64,000 nucleotides of DNA from Vandiemenella viatica (GCA_031002005.1 JARYHS010008074.1:179762494-179826493), one strand, 5' to 3'. Shown: positions 1 to 12,085, counted from the stretch's first letter. Notes: generated by a model from the letters alone, not told the origin. A program made the numbers and translations.

Positions 1-2590
1 ACTCTAAAAATTTGAAAATACCATCCAAATTGATGCGGTAGTTTTTGAGTGATATAGGTTCATGCCCCTCAGACACACGCAGCTTGCCTTCAGATTTATA
101 ACAGTAGTCTACAGATTAAGATATAACGGAATTCCTTTATTCGTATCAATCACCTCCATGAAGCAAAATAAGTAAACATTTCAACCTACTGTGCTAATCT
201 AAACACTTGTTTCACGATTTCGGTACCACGCTCAAGCTGAAAATAATGGAATATGATTCGGCAACTTAAAAATCTAACGGCTGGTTGAAATTGCCTACGG
301 CAGAAATTAAATACGCGGATTTAGTTACCTTAGTGCATCTTCAATTCCGCACACGTATTATTAATGTTCCCCTCACCTGAACCACCAACAATATTGCAGC
401 AGCGAGAGAAACTATAGCCATTGCTCCGAACATCTCGGAATATGGCATGGAACTTCTTTTCTTCTACAACGGATGAAGGTATTCTTGACACAATAAAGTC
501 ATAGGCAAACTGAGATATTGGAATGTTGATGATCTATATAACCCCCTGGCCGACTAGTCTACTATCTACCAAATTTTACAGGGACACTCAAAATTCAACT
601 GATTTAGTGGCAGTTAAGATAAAAATATCATTTTTAAAGTCTTTTTCGAAAGGTCATACGTCAAGAGATAGGAGTCAGACTTAATGGGCTGACCATCAAC
701 TGCGATAATGCAGTTTATAACCCACCGTGAGATCGGTTTTAATTTTTAACGGCTGTTACTATTCGCGCTGTTTACTACCATCACCGAAACCGACGTAAAT
801 TGAATTTCTATTCCAAATTTTACCAATACAGTATTATTTCAGGACTTTTAAAGAGGCCTTATTCCAGAGAATAAGTTACCTTCTTGACAGAATAAATTTA
901 TGTTCTTCTTTGATGATGGCCCTTTCTTCTGCCCAGCGTTTATGGAAGTGTTTCTTCATATCTGAAAGCATATACACAAATACATTTTCCTAAGAAGCTT
1001 CAGAGCGTTACTGTTGCCCTCCTCTCTAAAATTGGGTTAACTTAGTGGGTAGAAAAACTATAAACCAGTCATAACTAGCTAGTAGAATGCGTAGTGAACG
1101 AGCGTTTGTATCTTTCTTCGTCAGGAAATCCAGAGTAAGGCATCAGCAGCCGTGATAATCTAATAGTCAGTACATTGGATTGTGGCCTCAATAACCAAGG
1201 TTGTAATGCATGTAACAGCAGAGTTTCCCGTATGGTATTCCTTTCAGTCAGTGTTTGCCTCTTGTCGAGGTCTGACATGTTCTTACTGCCTACAGCGCTC
1301 TGCAGTATCAGTTCGCCCGTGCTAAGAGTGTTTACCTCTAAGCACCACTAAGATTGAATACGGTCTTAATCTACGAAGGCTAATTAAAACTACATACCAT
1401 ATCTTTACTTATCAGGTTGTCATCATACCCGTTCTCGATGAGCACTACACGGTGAATTCGTTAACTCTGCACTGGATCTTGTTCAACCGAGTTCAAGAGC
1501 CGCCTCTAAAACAACCATTGCATCACTAGTCTCCTGCGCCTACTACATTTTGGACAAAGTTCATCGCACCATTTTCGGCAGTCACACCGATGGAAAGCCC
1601 TAGTCCAAATTCACCGTCATTTATCAAGGTAAACGCCAAACGAACTACAGACTCCGATGTTGCTCATCTCAAATTTTCCAACATTACAAATAGAAAAAAC
1701 TTCCCTCCTTTTCTGTTAGTCGTAAATACCTAGTTGACCCCACTTCTGTGCATAAAAAATTCTCAGTCTTGCATTCTGTAGGAGACGATATAATGCTACT
1801 AATGTCACTTCTGACACAGCAACCAAAGTCGTAATCCCTCCAATCTTTCTATATCACTTTAACAATTGTCAACAAACTCTGAAAGAACTATCCTCTATCC
1901 ACAATGACGATTCCACGACTCGACAACGTGGATAAATGTTCAGAAACAACTAACTAATATATTCCACGTGCAATTCCACAATGTATAAATTGCTAATGTT
2001 TCGAACATACGACCACTGTTTTGAATGCAGCAATTTTCCTATACATTCTGGTAACTCTTGAGATTATTTCAGCTTTTTTGTTTCTTGAAAGTTTTTTGGA
2101 GATAGCAATGGCTGTACTGCTGCCAAGCATCTTAAGTATTACAAGTTAGCAAGCCGCAAAACTTTCTCTGTTGGTTGAGGTCATAGCTTGCTCGAGACCC
2201 GGTAGTGCAAGAAATTTTCACTATTTGGCAACTGGCCAAATTCTGTATACAATTTTTTGTTTAAATCCTAAACTGCAGCACAGTTAGTATACTCTAAGGG
2301 CATATCTTTTCGGAAAAGTGGACCTGGATGGGTCAGGATCAGGTTTCACCTTTTCTCATTTTTCATCAACATACTGCAAAAAACGTACTACACTTAACGA
2401 CAGTCGTCACAGTTCTCTATACACATACAAAATTCGACAAACTAAATTGACGTTCTTCCTCAATTGCAATAATAACGGCGCTCCAACAACCAACCTTTAT
2501 TGACAATAAAAGCAATGTATGCAAAAATTTCCTTGTCTCTTCTTCTGCCCATTTTTTATTTTTTTCCAATTCGATACCTGAGCCATGTCA
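1..2590. other. AT-rich stretch, nothing recognised
   Basis: No repeat, RNA or coding signature stands out. The longest open frames are 60-70 codons without any familiar motif, as expected by chance in DNA of this composition. Confidence 0.6.
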
Positions 2591-2651
2591 GGCACATTAG
2601 CGTTCTTCTACCAGGCACAGGATCACAGACTTTTACAAACGCTAATGTGCC
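2591..2651. repeat. Perfect 14-bp inverted repeat (hairpin)
   Basis: GGCACATTAGCGTT at 2591-2604 is repeated as its exact reverse complement at 2638-2651, with a 33-nt spacer. It could be the ends of a tiny inverted-repeat element or a cruciform. No flanking target duplication was found, so its origin is open. Confidence 0.6.
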
Positions 2652-4316
2652 CGTATATTAGGGTGTGTCTACTACTATCAGTCTTACCCGCGCATAATAC
2701 GGCGCACCTGACTGTCAAATATATTGTCGGCTGATATTACTTGTCGCCAGTGAGCCGAATAATGGAGGGGTGGCTTTCATCCTTTCCCAGAAAATTAATA
2801 ACTGTCGTCTCGGCGTAGGGGCATTTTTACGATGGCGCCATGCTCCTTAATGCGGCCGGTTTCCCTGAAGAATGAACGTAGCAGGATAGATGCTGGGCAG
2901 GGCGCCAGATTAAACGCTGAGATGGGATGGGTGGGCAGGTGCCGAGCGTGAAGACGGGATTGAAAGAGGGCCCCGGGTTATCCCGGAGGGGAAACACACA
3001 CCCCAAGGCAGAATGCAGGAGACGCAGGAGAATCGAGATATCTGAGGACCACGCTGCCCCATTCTACAAGGTGACTCATTCCGATGTACTACCTGCTAGT
3101 ACCGCAGAGTAATACGTGCGTTATTGGTTCTTTTTTTATGTTAGAATTTCGATCTATCAGGCTAACAAGCATTTACGCCACAGCTGACTATGCAAGTATG
3201 TTCGTGCAATGAATAAGCTCATATGATGTTTAGCCATTTTGCGTCTTCACATCAATTCCGTACTAGATGAATCTGCAGTTTTTAGTGGCACTTCATACAT
3301 CAATATCGTATACCAAGGATCAGAATGTTCTGTTGTTCCAAATTCATATTTTCCCTTTTTTCAGGGGTCCTACTTTCCTCTCTGATTTGGGGCAGTAAAT
3401 GGTAGCTGTTTTGGGAATCTAGATTCATCAACCGTTAATACAAGTCCTCCCAATCTCTTTTCATATCTTTCATAAATATCTGTTCTAAATTCTTTACGTT
3501 CATCCTGACTATGAAAACGGTTGGCTCTGGTGTAATTTCAATAAGATCATTTCAGCAGTTTTTATATTTGTAAGTATCAAGAATTCACACTCTTATTACA
3601 AATTTATTTATCCAATCCCCAATAAATACAACTAAAACGTTTTATCAGGAAAACCTGTCCAATGATTCTAAACGATTAATAAACACTAATTTTAGATTAT
3701 TCTAATGTTAGCCCTTGTAAATTGTATCATAATAGAACAAAGATCTTCCTTCTTGTTTATAAAATGAGTAATTTTCTTTAATTAATTTTAAATGGCATAG
3801 GAAAATTAGCTGAAATATTTCAAATTAAAGTAGAAACTGATTTAATCTGGTTGTGCAAAAATAACATAAATAATCACAAGAAGTCTTACAAATATCTTAC
3901 TTCTCGAAACACAAAAAAATAATCTTTATAAAATCTAGGCCCACTCCTTCCACAAACTTGGATCTATTTGTTGCACCCAAAAATTTGAAATGAAAGAACA
4001 TGACATTTAATCTTCAGTCAAAATTACTTTTCGCGAAATCACCTGCACATCCATTTACTCGGAATAATCAAGTAATTAAGCCAGATAGATTTGAAATCAA
4101 CAATACACATATTACTTCGGAATTGCTGATGAGAATAGTGAGACAACTTAAACATCGTATGGCGTGTTAAGGTTACGTGAAATTTTGATTTCATTTTACG
4201 CGGTTAGCTTCTTTGAATAACACCTCTAATAAAAACATATACTCACTATATGCGCCAGTTACAGAGAATGTAATGCGTTCCCTTTTCAGTCTCGTGTAAT
4301 ACGTCAGTTAATAATT
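2652..4316. other. Unassigned; GC-richer patch at about 2760-3110
   Basis: The first part (about 2760-3110) is visibly richer in G+C and in CG dinucleotides than its surroundings and shows no repeat signature. The remainder to 4316 is AT-rich with no recognisable feature. A 61-codon frame at 2927-3112 has no motif and is not called a gene. Confidence 0.4.
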
Positions 4317-4445
4317 ATCACTCCATGCAAATGCCGGGATGCTTCCTTCAAAAGGCCATGGCGGAATTCCTTCCCATTCCTTGCCCCCCGTCCTTTCCCG
4401 TCTCTAAAGACCTCGCTGTTAAGAGACGTTAAGCACTTAAAAAAA
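4317..4445 (+). repeat. SINE family A, 5'-truncated copy
   Basis: This is only the central block and 3' end of the commonest repeat in the window (key words ATGCCGGGATG, CCTTCAAAAGGCCATGG and AAAGACCTCG), ending in a short A run. The tRNA-like head is missing. It faces a full copy about 400 bp away in the opposite direction, so the pair could form a long foldback in RNA. Confidence 0.85.
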
Positions 4446-4837
4446 TGTTAATAATTCCTGATAAGGATGAGATCGAATTGCAGCCTCTGACTATAAGTGA
4501 ATGACTTTGCTAATGTTGGAAAGCAGATAAGCATCATCACATCTCTGTCTATGCACAGAAATAAAAGTCCACTTTGGTGCGTACATTTCTACACCAGGCA
4601 GAGTGATTCTAACATGGCTGGATCCTCACCTCCCCACTTTATCTTCTCGTGGATTGGCTCCAAAATCAAATAACCGACTGCTTTAATTCTGCTGGTTCTG
4701 GGTGTTCGATATTGGCTGGGAAAGTTACGAGGTTGTGGCGGTATTCATGCGCGAATTCGCATATCAACTCAACATCCTCATCCGCTTGGAGACTGGCTGT
4801 TGGTGCCTCCTGGCGGAGAGCCAGCGCCTCATGACGC
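4446..4837. other. Unassigned spacer between two inverted SINE copies
   Basis: It contains a 61-codon frame (4649-4834) with no recognisable motif. I see no other feature. Confidence 0.5.
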
Positions 4838-4850
4838 TACGGTGGTTAAT

Positions 4851-5092
4851 TTTTTTAACTGCTTAACGTCTCTTTACAGCGAGGTCTTAAGAGACGGGAA
4901 TGGATTGGGGGGGGGGGGGCAAAGAATAGGAAGGAATTCGGCCATGGCCTTTTGAAGGAAGCATCCCGGCATATGCCTGGAGTGATTTGGAAAACCATGG
5001 AAAACCCAAATCTGGATGCCCGGATGGGGATTCGAACCACCGTCCTCCCGAATGCGAGGACAGAACGCTAACCATTACACCACCACGCTCGG
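4851..5092 (-). mobile_element. Full-length tRNA-derived SINE (family A) with 13-bp target duplication
   Basis: Read on the minus strand, the element starts CCGAGCGTGGTGGTGTAATG. This resembles an A box and is followed by the B box GGTTCGAATCC, the internal RNA polymerase III promoter typical of tRNA-derived SINEs. Next come the shared central block (CCTTCAAAAGGCCATGGCC), GTCTCT and an A-rich tail. The copy is flanked by a perfect 13-bp direct repeat, TACGGTGGTTAAT, at 4838-4850 and 5093-5105. This defines the unit as about 242 bp and shows insertion by LINE-type target-primed reverse transcription. It encodes no protein and must borrow a LINE reverse transcriptase. A poly-G run in the 3' part (about 4907-4919) is a copy-specific expansion. 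The host family name is not known to me. Confidence 0.93.
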
Positions 5093-5105
5093 TACGGTGG
5101 TTAAT

Positions 5106-6516
5106 GGCTCTTTCCAACGTCTGCCCTCGCTCGAAACTTAGCTATGAATATTCCAATTATTCAATTATATTTTTATATCATTTACACCCAATTTATTCAA
5201 TATTCTTGCATTTTAATTAGCAGTTTGATTGCAGAGATTAGTACCCACCTCAGGTCCATGATTCAATTATTCCTTAGTAATTACTAATTACTCTTTACTC
5301 AGTTTATAAAAACACTATTGTACGTGTAGGATATGTTTTGAATGTAACGTATAGTCAACAATACCACTAGCAGTGATTGGACGATTAATGTGCGAGGAAA
5401 CTTGTTAGTTTTAATCATTGAAATCTTATTAGAAACATGTTTTATACGGGTAGGTATTCAGCTATGTTATTATATTTCAATTACTTACTTACTTCCACGA
5501 GCGACGAAAGACTGATAGTAAAAAATACAAGACAGATATGTAATGATAATTTTTATTTTATTGGCTTCTGTTGACGCAATTAACTTAATTAACAGTAATA
5601 AATAACGATGTTTATTTCACAGTACCTGAACAAAGTGAATAAATGTATTGTTTCCATTTCATTTATTAATAATGCAGTATATAATAAAAACATTGATGAA
5701 GCGATTTTATTTGCTATTTTTAGTCAGTAAATCAAAACTCATTAATTTTTAAAGAATGGTATTTACAAAGGCGCTCAATTAGCGCCATCAATGTTTAAAA
5801 ATAGTTTTAATCGGGCATTATTCAAGGTGTATGGCCGCTCCAATAAGACGGAACTATATACAATACAAAAAAAAAAAAAAAACATTGGCCGAAACACAAG
5901 CGTTCATACAATCATCATCACGTCGAATATATATATATATTTAAACTTTCCGAATTACATTCGGCTTCTAAGGTTATACAACCAGCTTGAGTGTCAGTTT
6001 TGCTAATCATCCAGTGTGTCACTTTCTCCAGTACATTATTACCACTAAGTAAAGAAACCACAGGGTGGACTTGGCTTGGCGACACAACACTTAAACACCC
6101 ACGCCTTCACCCTGTCTCGAATCGGCGACATTCGGCACGCAATTTGATGGAGCTCATTAGCTTTTTGAGCTGCCTGCAGAAACACATCTTGACTTCTACG
6201 GTACAACTAGAAACAACATTTTCTGATGATTTGTTGAATGGTCGTTTGCGGACTAAAACTATTGGCTCCTCAGCTTGTTTATTACATCTCATATAAGCTG
6301 TGTCCTGTTCTTTCTCTGTTATATAGGAGCGTTCTATTGTCCTGCGTATGCTCAAATAATTTCTCAAACGTTTACATCTATGAGCACATTATAAGTATTT
6401 TCAGTAAGACGAATTGTACTGAAATCCGTATGTTTTAAGGAGGTAACCACGATTATTTTTATTTAATTTTCCACATAAATAATTCTAGATTTTCCTCTAG
6501 TTTCGTCTATATACCC
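5106..6516. other. AT-rich spacer with simple repeats
   Basis: It holds an A homopolymer at about 5866-5881 and a (TA)n run at about 5926-5941. A pair of overlapping frames near 5990-6440 (up to 101 codons) shows no domain motif, and both strands are open to similar lengths, so they are not called. Confidence 0.5.
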
Positions 6517-6704
6517 TACTGGGTGAGTGGAAAGGCTCAGGATGGGCATCCAGTGTCTGCTTTCCATGGTTTCCATAAACTACTCGAGGTGAATGGTAGG
6601 ACGGTTCCTTCAAAAAGCCATAGCCAAATTCCTTTCTTTTCCTCACCCCCTTTCCTCCATCCACTCTAATGACCTCGACGTCAACGAGCCGCACAGAAAA
6701 AAAA
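6517..6704 (+). repeat. SINE family A, diverged copy
   Basis: The words TTTCCATGGTTTCC, GGTTCCTTCAAAA and CTAATGACCTCGACGTC appear in the same order as in the intact copies, followed by an A run. The tRNA-like head is reduced to a remnant. Many substitutions mark it as old. Confidence 0.8.
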
Positions 6705-6799
6705 TCAATGTAACCGCAATCTACGTAGCCTCTTTTGCATCCATCTCTTAGAAGAAAAAAATAGAGGTGAAACGTTATATAACACGTTGGCTAAGTTGG

Positions 6800-7085
6800 T
6801 TGCAGCACAATGATGGTGCCCGGTGCCTGAGACGGAGTTGGAGAATTGGTGGTTTACACTTATTACACACCAGATTGTGCTCCACTGTCTTTGGTTAAAT
6901 CACCAAACCTTTGCTCAATGAGTGTGAAGTGAAAGCATATGATTCTGGGGATTTGTCGTCAGATGAGTATGTCATGCATGGCGGATCCTCTGTGAGTAGG
7001 CCTGAATGGGCTGGCCCCGAGTTTTACTCTCTCTTCTTCCATCTACCATTCACCAAAAATACAAACAACACACTACGCTGAACAT
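6800..7085 (+). repeat. Dispersed repeat family C, copy 1
   Basis: It shares ordered words with three other places in the window (54440-54665, 58890-59195 and, inverted, 63490-63805): a GATGGTGCCCGGTGCCTGA block, a CACCAGATTGT block, then AGGCCTGAATGGGCTGG and a 3' part rich in ACA/ATTCA. It has no open frame and no clear tRNA head. It may be a SINE or the 3' end of a LINE. Confidence 0.55.
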
Positions 7086-9074
7086 ACATAAATCATCCAC
7101 AAAAAACAGTAAACACATAAATACAGTTCAATCACAGGGGAAGGCAAGAGGAAACCATCCCAGCTTTAAAATTTTCAAACAAAAAACATCCACGAACTCA
7201 ACAGTTGAGGAAAAAAATAATATTTGTACTGAAGTGTCCTTTTAGAAATACCGAAGTAATCAGCAAAACAACCAACAGATTATTGAATGATTAACGTGAA
7301 CACATAGAGAAACCTGCCATGAAGGCATACGTATGCAGTATCCTAGGATTATTTTGTTGATCCCAGTGAGTTATTTTTCTCTGTAGGAATCGGCCTAAGT
7401 ATTTTACATGAAATGGTGCAGTAAAACCTCATTACCAAAAATAGCTATCCGTATCTTACTACATTTACGAGAAGTTAATGAATTTCCTGTACAAATACCA
7501 GAGTCTCTCGGCCATTTTTATTCACTTTGTAAATTAACAACATTAATTTACTTCAAATTCGGCGCCAATTTTGTAATGAATGGACATCAACGATAAAATG
7601 AGGGTTCAAAACAGATCAAAAATATCTATATAATTACATACGTGCTAATTTTTCATCATAGATTTATTAAAAAAGAATATGATCAAGGTAATGGTTCAGT
7701 ATCAAGTATAAAAACAATTGTAAATTTTTCAGTATAATAAAAAAGTCAACAAATTTACGTAGGCTGTAAACTATTATCTATAACTGTGCCCGGGTAAATG
7801 CCAGTACTGCTCGCATGATTTTTCCATTACGAAACGAATTAGCGAACGAATTTTTTTTCTAACTCTCTCACTCTCTCTCTCTCTCAGCGGTTCGATGATA
7901 GATCTGTAATAGTCACTTACGTGGTTTAAAACTTGCTAGTCACACTGTATGGCGTCAGCAATATAAGCTACTAGATCTTATTCTATTAACATATTAACAT
8001 TGAGCCTCACACATGACACGTTTCAGGGGTCTACAAATGTAATAAAAATGGGTTAAGAAAAGGTACTGAATTTATTTCACAAACCAAATGATCATAGTTA
8101 TAACACGAAATTTGACACATATACGGTCTTGCAGATCGTTAGTCCTGTAGGCTCATTCAAACAAGTCCCTGGCTAAATGGAGCACATTCCCAATGGTATT
8201 TTACCGTCCCACGCTGCCCAGCTTGGGGAACGCGACTCATTACGGACCGAAACATAATATAAGCCATCACTACGAACAGTTTGCTTGATATGTGCACGCA
8301 CATTAGAAAATTACGTAATTTATTTCTTAGGCCCTTATATCATGGACGAAATATGATACCAACCATGATAAAATATATGTTAAATATAAATTTCTGACAT
8401 AAGCTATCACTTTGTGCAAGAAATTGGCCTTTGATTGCTGAGGTTCTAGTATATTTTCTTCTCGGACGACGAACTCTCCTGTCGGCGGAAGATCACGAAC
8501 GTAGATTCCTGCTTTTGTGCGAAAGACTCAACCGCACACAGCTACTGCTTCTCCAATAAAAATGGAAGAACTAAACTGGACAGTTTTTGATGATCCCCTC
8601 CATAACCCAAATTTGTTACGATGTGATCATTACTTCTTTGAAATCTAAAAAAATACCATTGTGGAAAGAAATTTTGCGACGCTCGAGGGAGATAATATTT
8701 CGAGTGAAAATGGCTACGTTCACAAAAAAGGGGTAAAACTGTGTTAAAAAGGAAAAATGCCACTACGGCGGAAAATGTGTAGATGAGAAAAGGGGGCTAC
8801 GTTGAAAAATAGTTTTGTGCTTTTTTGTTACATGTTAAGTAATTACAGATTTTTTAAAAATGTAATTATAGTTATTTAATACATATACAACCTCCCTATT
8901 TTGGCGTATGTTAAAAAAAGCTGAAAGTTTAAAGGAAAACATTCTCCAGTTTCATTTAAAAATTAAGGAATAGCATTTTGTAGTGTTTTACAGTAATATT
9001 AATCTTTTCTCTAGAGATGAAGATGCGCATAATAACGATGAGTAAACAGTTGTTCATCTCGCGCCTTCTTGCCG
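7086..9074. other. AT-rich stretch with a (CT)n microsatellite
   Basis: A CT-repeat run lies at about 7862-7885. Nothing else is recognised. Open frames up to 79 codons carry no motif. Confidence 0.5.
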
Positions 9075-9370
9075 ACATCTTTTGTTGTTGGTCATTCTTC
9101 ATTTCGCCTGTGATAAATGCGATGTTAAACAGTGGTGGACTCGTCGCTTTCCAAATATTAAATACATAGCTCGCGGTGCCCTCGAGACGTCGGGAAACGT
9201 TTTTCATTCCGTCGCGCAGATGCGGATACTTCCCCCGCAGCCCGCTCGCCAAGATATGGATTCCGTCCTTGTGCCGCGCTCGGAAAGCAAATAATAATCC
9301 GCTTTAAAGGAGAGAGAGAGCACTCCGTCGGCAGCGGAAACTCGTCGTCGTTAAAGCGTCCTCTGCTCTA
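9075..9370. other. GC-richer non-repeat patch, candidate regulatory or exon DNA
   Basis: The patch is rich in CG dinucleotides against an AT-rich background and lacks the words of any repeat family seen here. It contains TTTTGTTGTT (a Sox-like core) and AATAATCCGCTTTAAAGG (with an Otx/Bicoid-like TAATCC core), then a short GA run at 9311-9319. Frames of 98 codons (minus) and 70 codons (plus) overlap it without known motifs. Regulatory identity is a guess; an unrecognised exon is the alternative. Confidence 0.25.
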
Positions 9371-9767
9371 ATGGTATATGAAACAATTCGCCAAATGTGC
9401 CGAAATACGTAACAGGATTTCAACTGAAGCAACAAGATTTATGCTGCCAGCACTTGCAGCGCGAGGTTCTCACACTGCAAGGATCGCCAGTTCAAGCCCG
9501 GGGTGGAACATGTGTACTGTACAAACGGTTGTGTTAGATACCACTTACATCAGCGAAATAATTACACTCAAAGCTGTTCCATGATATTTCAGTGTGCAAT
9601 AATATTTTGATTTATTTTCTGTCACTTAATATTTCCAATCATTCTCGAATAATGCCGGTATAGAAAGAAGTTAGTTTACATTAGTTTGATATGGAAGTGT
9701 TCGCTTTATTCACAATTCAGAACAGAGTTATGGGTGACCTACAGTACATAATGTTGGTGATGAAGCC
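9371..9767. other. Unassigned; weak tRNA-like B-box motif
   Basis: Around 9455-9515, GGTTCTCACACTGCAAGGAT is followed by a B-box-like AGTTCAAGCCC. This resembles the head of an old tRNA-derived SINE, but no body or tail is recognisable. Confidence 0.3.
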
Positions 9768-9771
9768 AATA

Positions 9772-10162
9772 AGGGGACATCCATAAATTACGTGAGGTGA
9801 AATAGGGGGGGGGGAGGGGTCCGGCGAAATCTCACCAGATCTCACCAGGGGGGAGGGGGGGAGTCTACGGAAATCTCACGTGAGATTTAGCGAAAAATTT
9901 GGGGACAGTAGAGCCAAAAAAAAGGGCTACAATTTGCGCCAAAGTCGATTTTAGGAGGGTATTTCGTCAAAAAAATTAGGGTGTGACCTAAAAAAAAAGG
10001 TCTACAAAAGTTTCCAGGGCGATTTGTAGGGGGGGTTCTCACGGACCAGATCTCACCAGAGGGGGAGGGGGGGTCCGGCCAGATCTCACGAAATCTCACC
10101 AGGGGGGAGGGGGGGGTCTAGAAATCCTGAAAAACACCTCACGTAATTTGTGGATGCCCCCT
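9772..10162. mobile_element. MITE-like element with 27-bp terminal inverted repeats
   Basis: The left end AGGGGACATCCATAAATTAC matches the reverse complement of the right end (AGGGGGCATCCACAAATTAC). The arms continue as GTGAGGTG to 27 bp with two mismatches. AATA flanks both sides (9768-9771 and 10163-10166), a plausible 4-bp target duplication. The 391-bp interior has no transposase. It is built of repeated AAATCTCACCAGATCTCACC and poly-G/AGGGG modules, in mirrored arrangement toward each end. This fits a non-autonomous DNA transposon; I cannot assign a superfamily. Confidence 0.8.
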
Positions 10163-10227
10163 AATATATATTATTTCTAAAAGTTGTTTTTTACGGAAAA
10201 CCACTTATCTTTGTTCAGATCTAACCG
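10163..10227. other. Short spacer between MITE and SINE
   Basis: AT-rich single-copy sequence; the right-hand AATA of the preceding element lies at its start. Confidence 0.5.
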
Positions 10228-10235
10228 AAATCGAT

Positions 10236-10464
10236 TAGCGTTCTCGCCTCGCATTCGGGAGGACGGCGGTTCGAATCCCAGTCCGGGCATCCAGATTTGG
10301 GTTTTCCATGGTTTCCCCAAATCACTCCAGGCAAATGCCGGGATGCTTCCTTCAAAAGGCCATGGCCGAATTCCTTCCCATTCCTTGCCCCCATCCTTTC
10401 CCGTCTCTAAAGACCTCGATGTTAAAAAGAGACGTAAAGCAGTTACAAAAAAAAAAAAAAAAAA
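10236..10464 (+). mobile_element. SINE family A, nearly complete young copy
   Basis: The copy starts within the tRNA-like head at TAGCGTTCTCGCCTC. It has an intact B box GGTTCGAATCCC, the full central block, the TCTCTAAAGACCTCGATG end and a clean A tail of about 20 nt. The target duplication is AAATCGAT (10228-10235 and 10465-10472). The missing first ~25 bp indicate 5' truncation during insertion. Near identity to the copies at 4851 and 20876 suggests recent activity. Confidence 0.9.
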
Positions 10465-10472
10465 AAATCGAT

Positions 10473-11028
10473 AAATGAGGGATTACTTTAAAGAGTAAGG
10501 TCTTTAGTAATATCAAAGAATAAGAATTTTTTTAAAAAAATCGGCCTGTAAAAGCCAAAAATTTTAAATAACAAGATCACGCTCATGAAACAGTTCAGAG
10601 ACAAGCCACTAAGTTTCGCTACGTCGATAAGGATTGATCGCGTTACTACTCGATACCAGCACCACATATCACAGTAATATCGGTACTCTGTGTGTGTTTT
10701 CTACAGTTAGGAGCTTTTCGGATACTTTGTTGTGTTTAGTAATGTAATATATCAGGAGTTTGTACATATAAATGATTTACGCCTCCAAAAGTTTTTTCTA
10801 ATTGTTTACTAAGGAATTGTAAGTGTTTTGATGCGTATCTGTTTTATGGTAAATAAACAATTACTACAAATGACACAGTTCTTCTTTCATTCTACTACAA
10901 ACCACCATCCTCGCTATTCATCGTATTTACGTTCGCGAAATTTTCGCACTGGTAGAAGCTGAAGTAGAAGTTGATGATTGCATGATAGTTACTTAGCAAC
11001 CTCAAAATTGCTCATAATTACTAATAAA
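10473..11028. other. AT-rich spacer, nothing firm
   Basis: An AATAAA-containing segment around 10850-10860 could be the tail of an old LTR, but no partner repeat is present in the window. Confidence 0.4.
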
Positions 11029-11108
11029 TCTGGATGGTCGGACGGGGATTGAATCCGCGTACTCTCTAATGCCAGGCCCAAGTGTTACCGCTCACCCACT
11101 AGACACAG
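11029..11108 (-). repeat. SINE family A head fragment (tRNA-like part only)
   Basis: On the minus strand this reads as the tRNA-like head: GTGAGCGGTAACACTTGG, then a B-box relative ending GGATTCAATCCCCGTCC, joined to CATCCAGA, the start of the SINE body. The central block and tail are absent. It is not a functional tRNA because the 3' acceptor half is missing. Confidence 0.6.
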
Positions 11109-11713
11109 TAAACAAGAACTTTTGCTTACTTCTCTGGACTTTCATATACTAAACTCACTACAGAAAGATTCAAATACGAGCATCAATATGAATTATGTGT
11201 AAAGTACAATACTCTTTTCAGTAACTGTTCTAGCAATACGTATACAATAAATGAACTGACATAAAATAGGCAAGGAAAGTCGTGCATATAAATCATACCG
11301 CCATTTAAAAACCAAAAAGATGTATCTCAGGAGGTCGCAGTAGCTTTATCTGATCAGCTTTCCAGCAGATTGTTTGTCGTCCCTGCATGAGTGCAATATT
11401 ATCACATACAAAGCAAAACAGTTGCCGGCGGTTTTTATTGTTTGGTCATTATGAGCTACTTTGCTCAAATTAAAATGTATACAAGGTATCTAAACATCGT
11501 TTCGGACTTCTCTGATTTTAATTCAGCATCGTAGTAATGAAAATTCGTCTTCCATCAGCCTTTTTCTGAAGTTAAAACAAGGAAATTGATAATTAAATTA
11601 CTGTTTCTAGATTTTGTCTTGTATTATTGTGAGGACACAAATGAGTACAGACAGCAAGCGAAAACAACGATTCTATGCAGAAATCACAACATTTTTGACA
11701 GTTACATTATCTT
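11109..11713. other. Unassigned spacer upstream of a decayed gypsy LTR
   Basis: AT-rich sequence without repeat words or coding signal. Confidence 0.4.
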
Positions 11714-12085
11714 TGTGGCGATACTCCGCAGTACGCCACCACACCAGCGATACCAGCGCACGCCTGGCCTACACACGCGCCTGAGATGTATCCGCTCGAC
11801 TCAACCCTGGAGTGAGTCACCACTTTTTCTCAGCGGTTCCGCGCTCCTCTACCACGCGGGCGACCTGGCATCTAGTCCCTGGACCTACTAACGATTTTTC
11901 TCTCGCTTATCTAACCCTTTCTAGATTGTTCTATAACCCTGTACTAAATTCAATTAAATACAGAAAGTTCTGGAAATTCGATCCTGTATATAAGACTCCT
12001 CAACTGCCTCAACTACTTGTGAATAAACAACTTGGAGCAACTACGAACTAATTATTCGATAGCTGGACCCAACCTCCTAGCTACA
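11714..12085 (+). repeat. 5' LTR of a decayed Ty3/gypsy element
   Basis: The putative LTR runs from TGTGGCGATAC to GCTACA, giving TG...CA ends. It contains a TATATAAG box at 11987-11994 and an AATAAA signal at 12022-12027, in the order expected for an LTR. It is followed at once by GTGGTGACCTCGAACTACGG (12086-12105), whose TGGTGACC start looks like a tRNA primer-binding site. Gag-like sequence follows on the same strand. The left boundary is uncertain because no 3' LTR partner lies in the window. Confidence 0.65.

Noticed and set aside
5030..5092. Possible tRNA genes at SINE heads (also 10236, 11029, 27990, 61270, 61630, 62840)
   Set aside because: A- and B-box-like promoters are present but the acceptor and anticodon stems do not close, and the sequence continues into SINE bodies.
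4887..5220. Overlapping 60-77-codon frames (SGCPDGDSNHRPPEC-like proteins), also at 10184-10474 and 20297-20704
   Set aside because: They are translations of the SINE family A body and head. Such peptides recur in automated gene sets only because the SINE is abundant.
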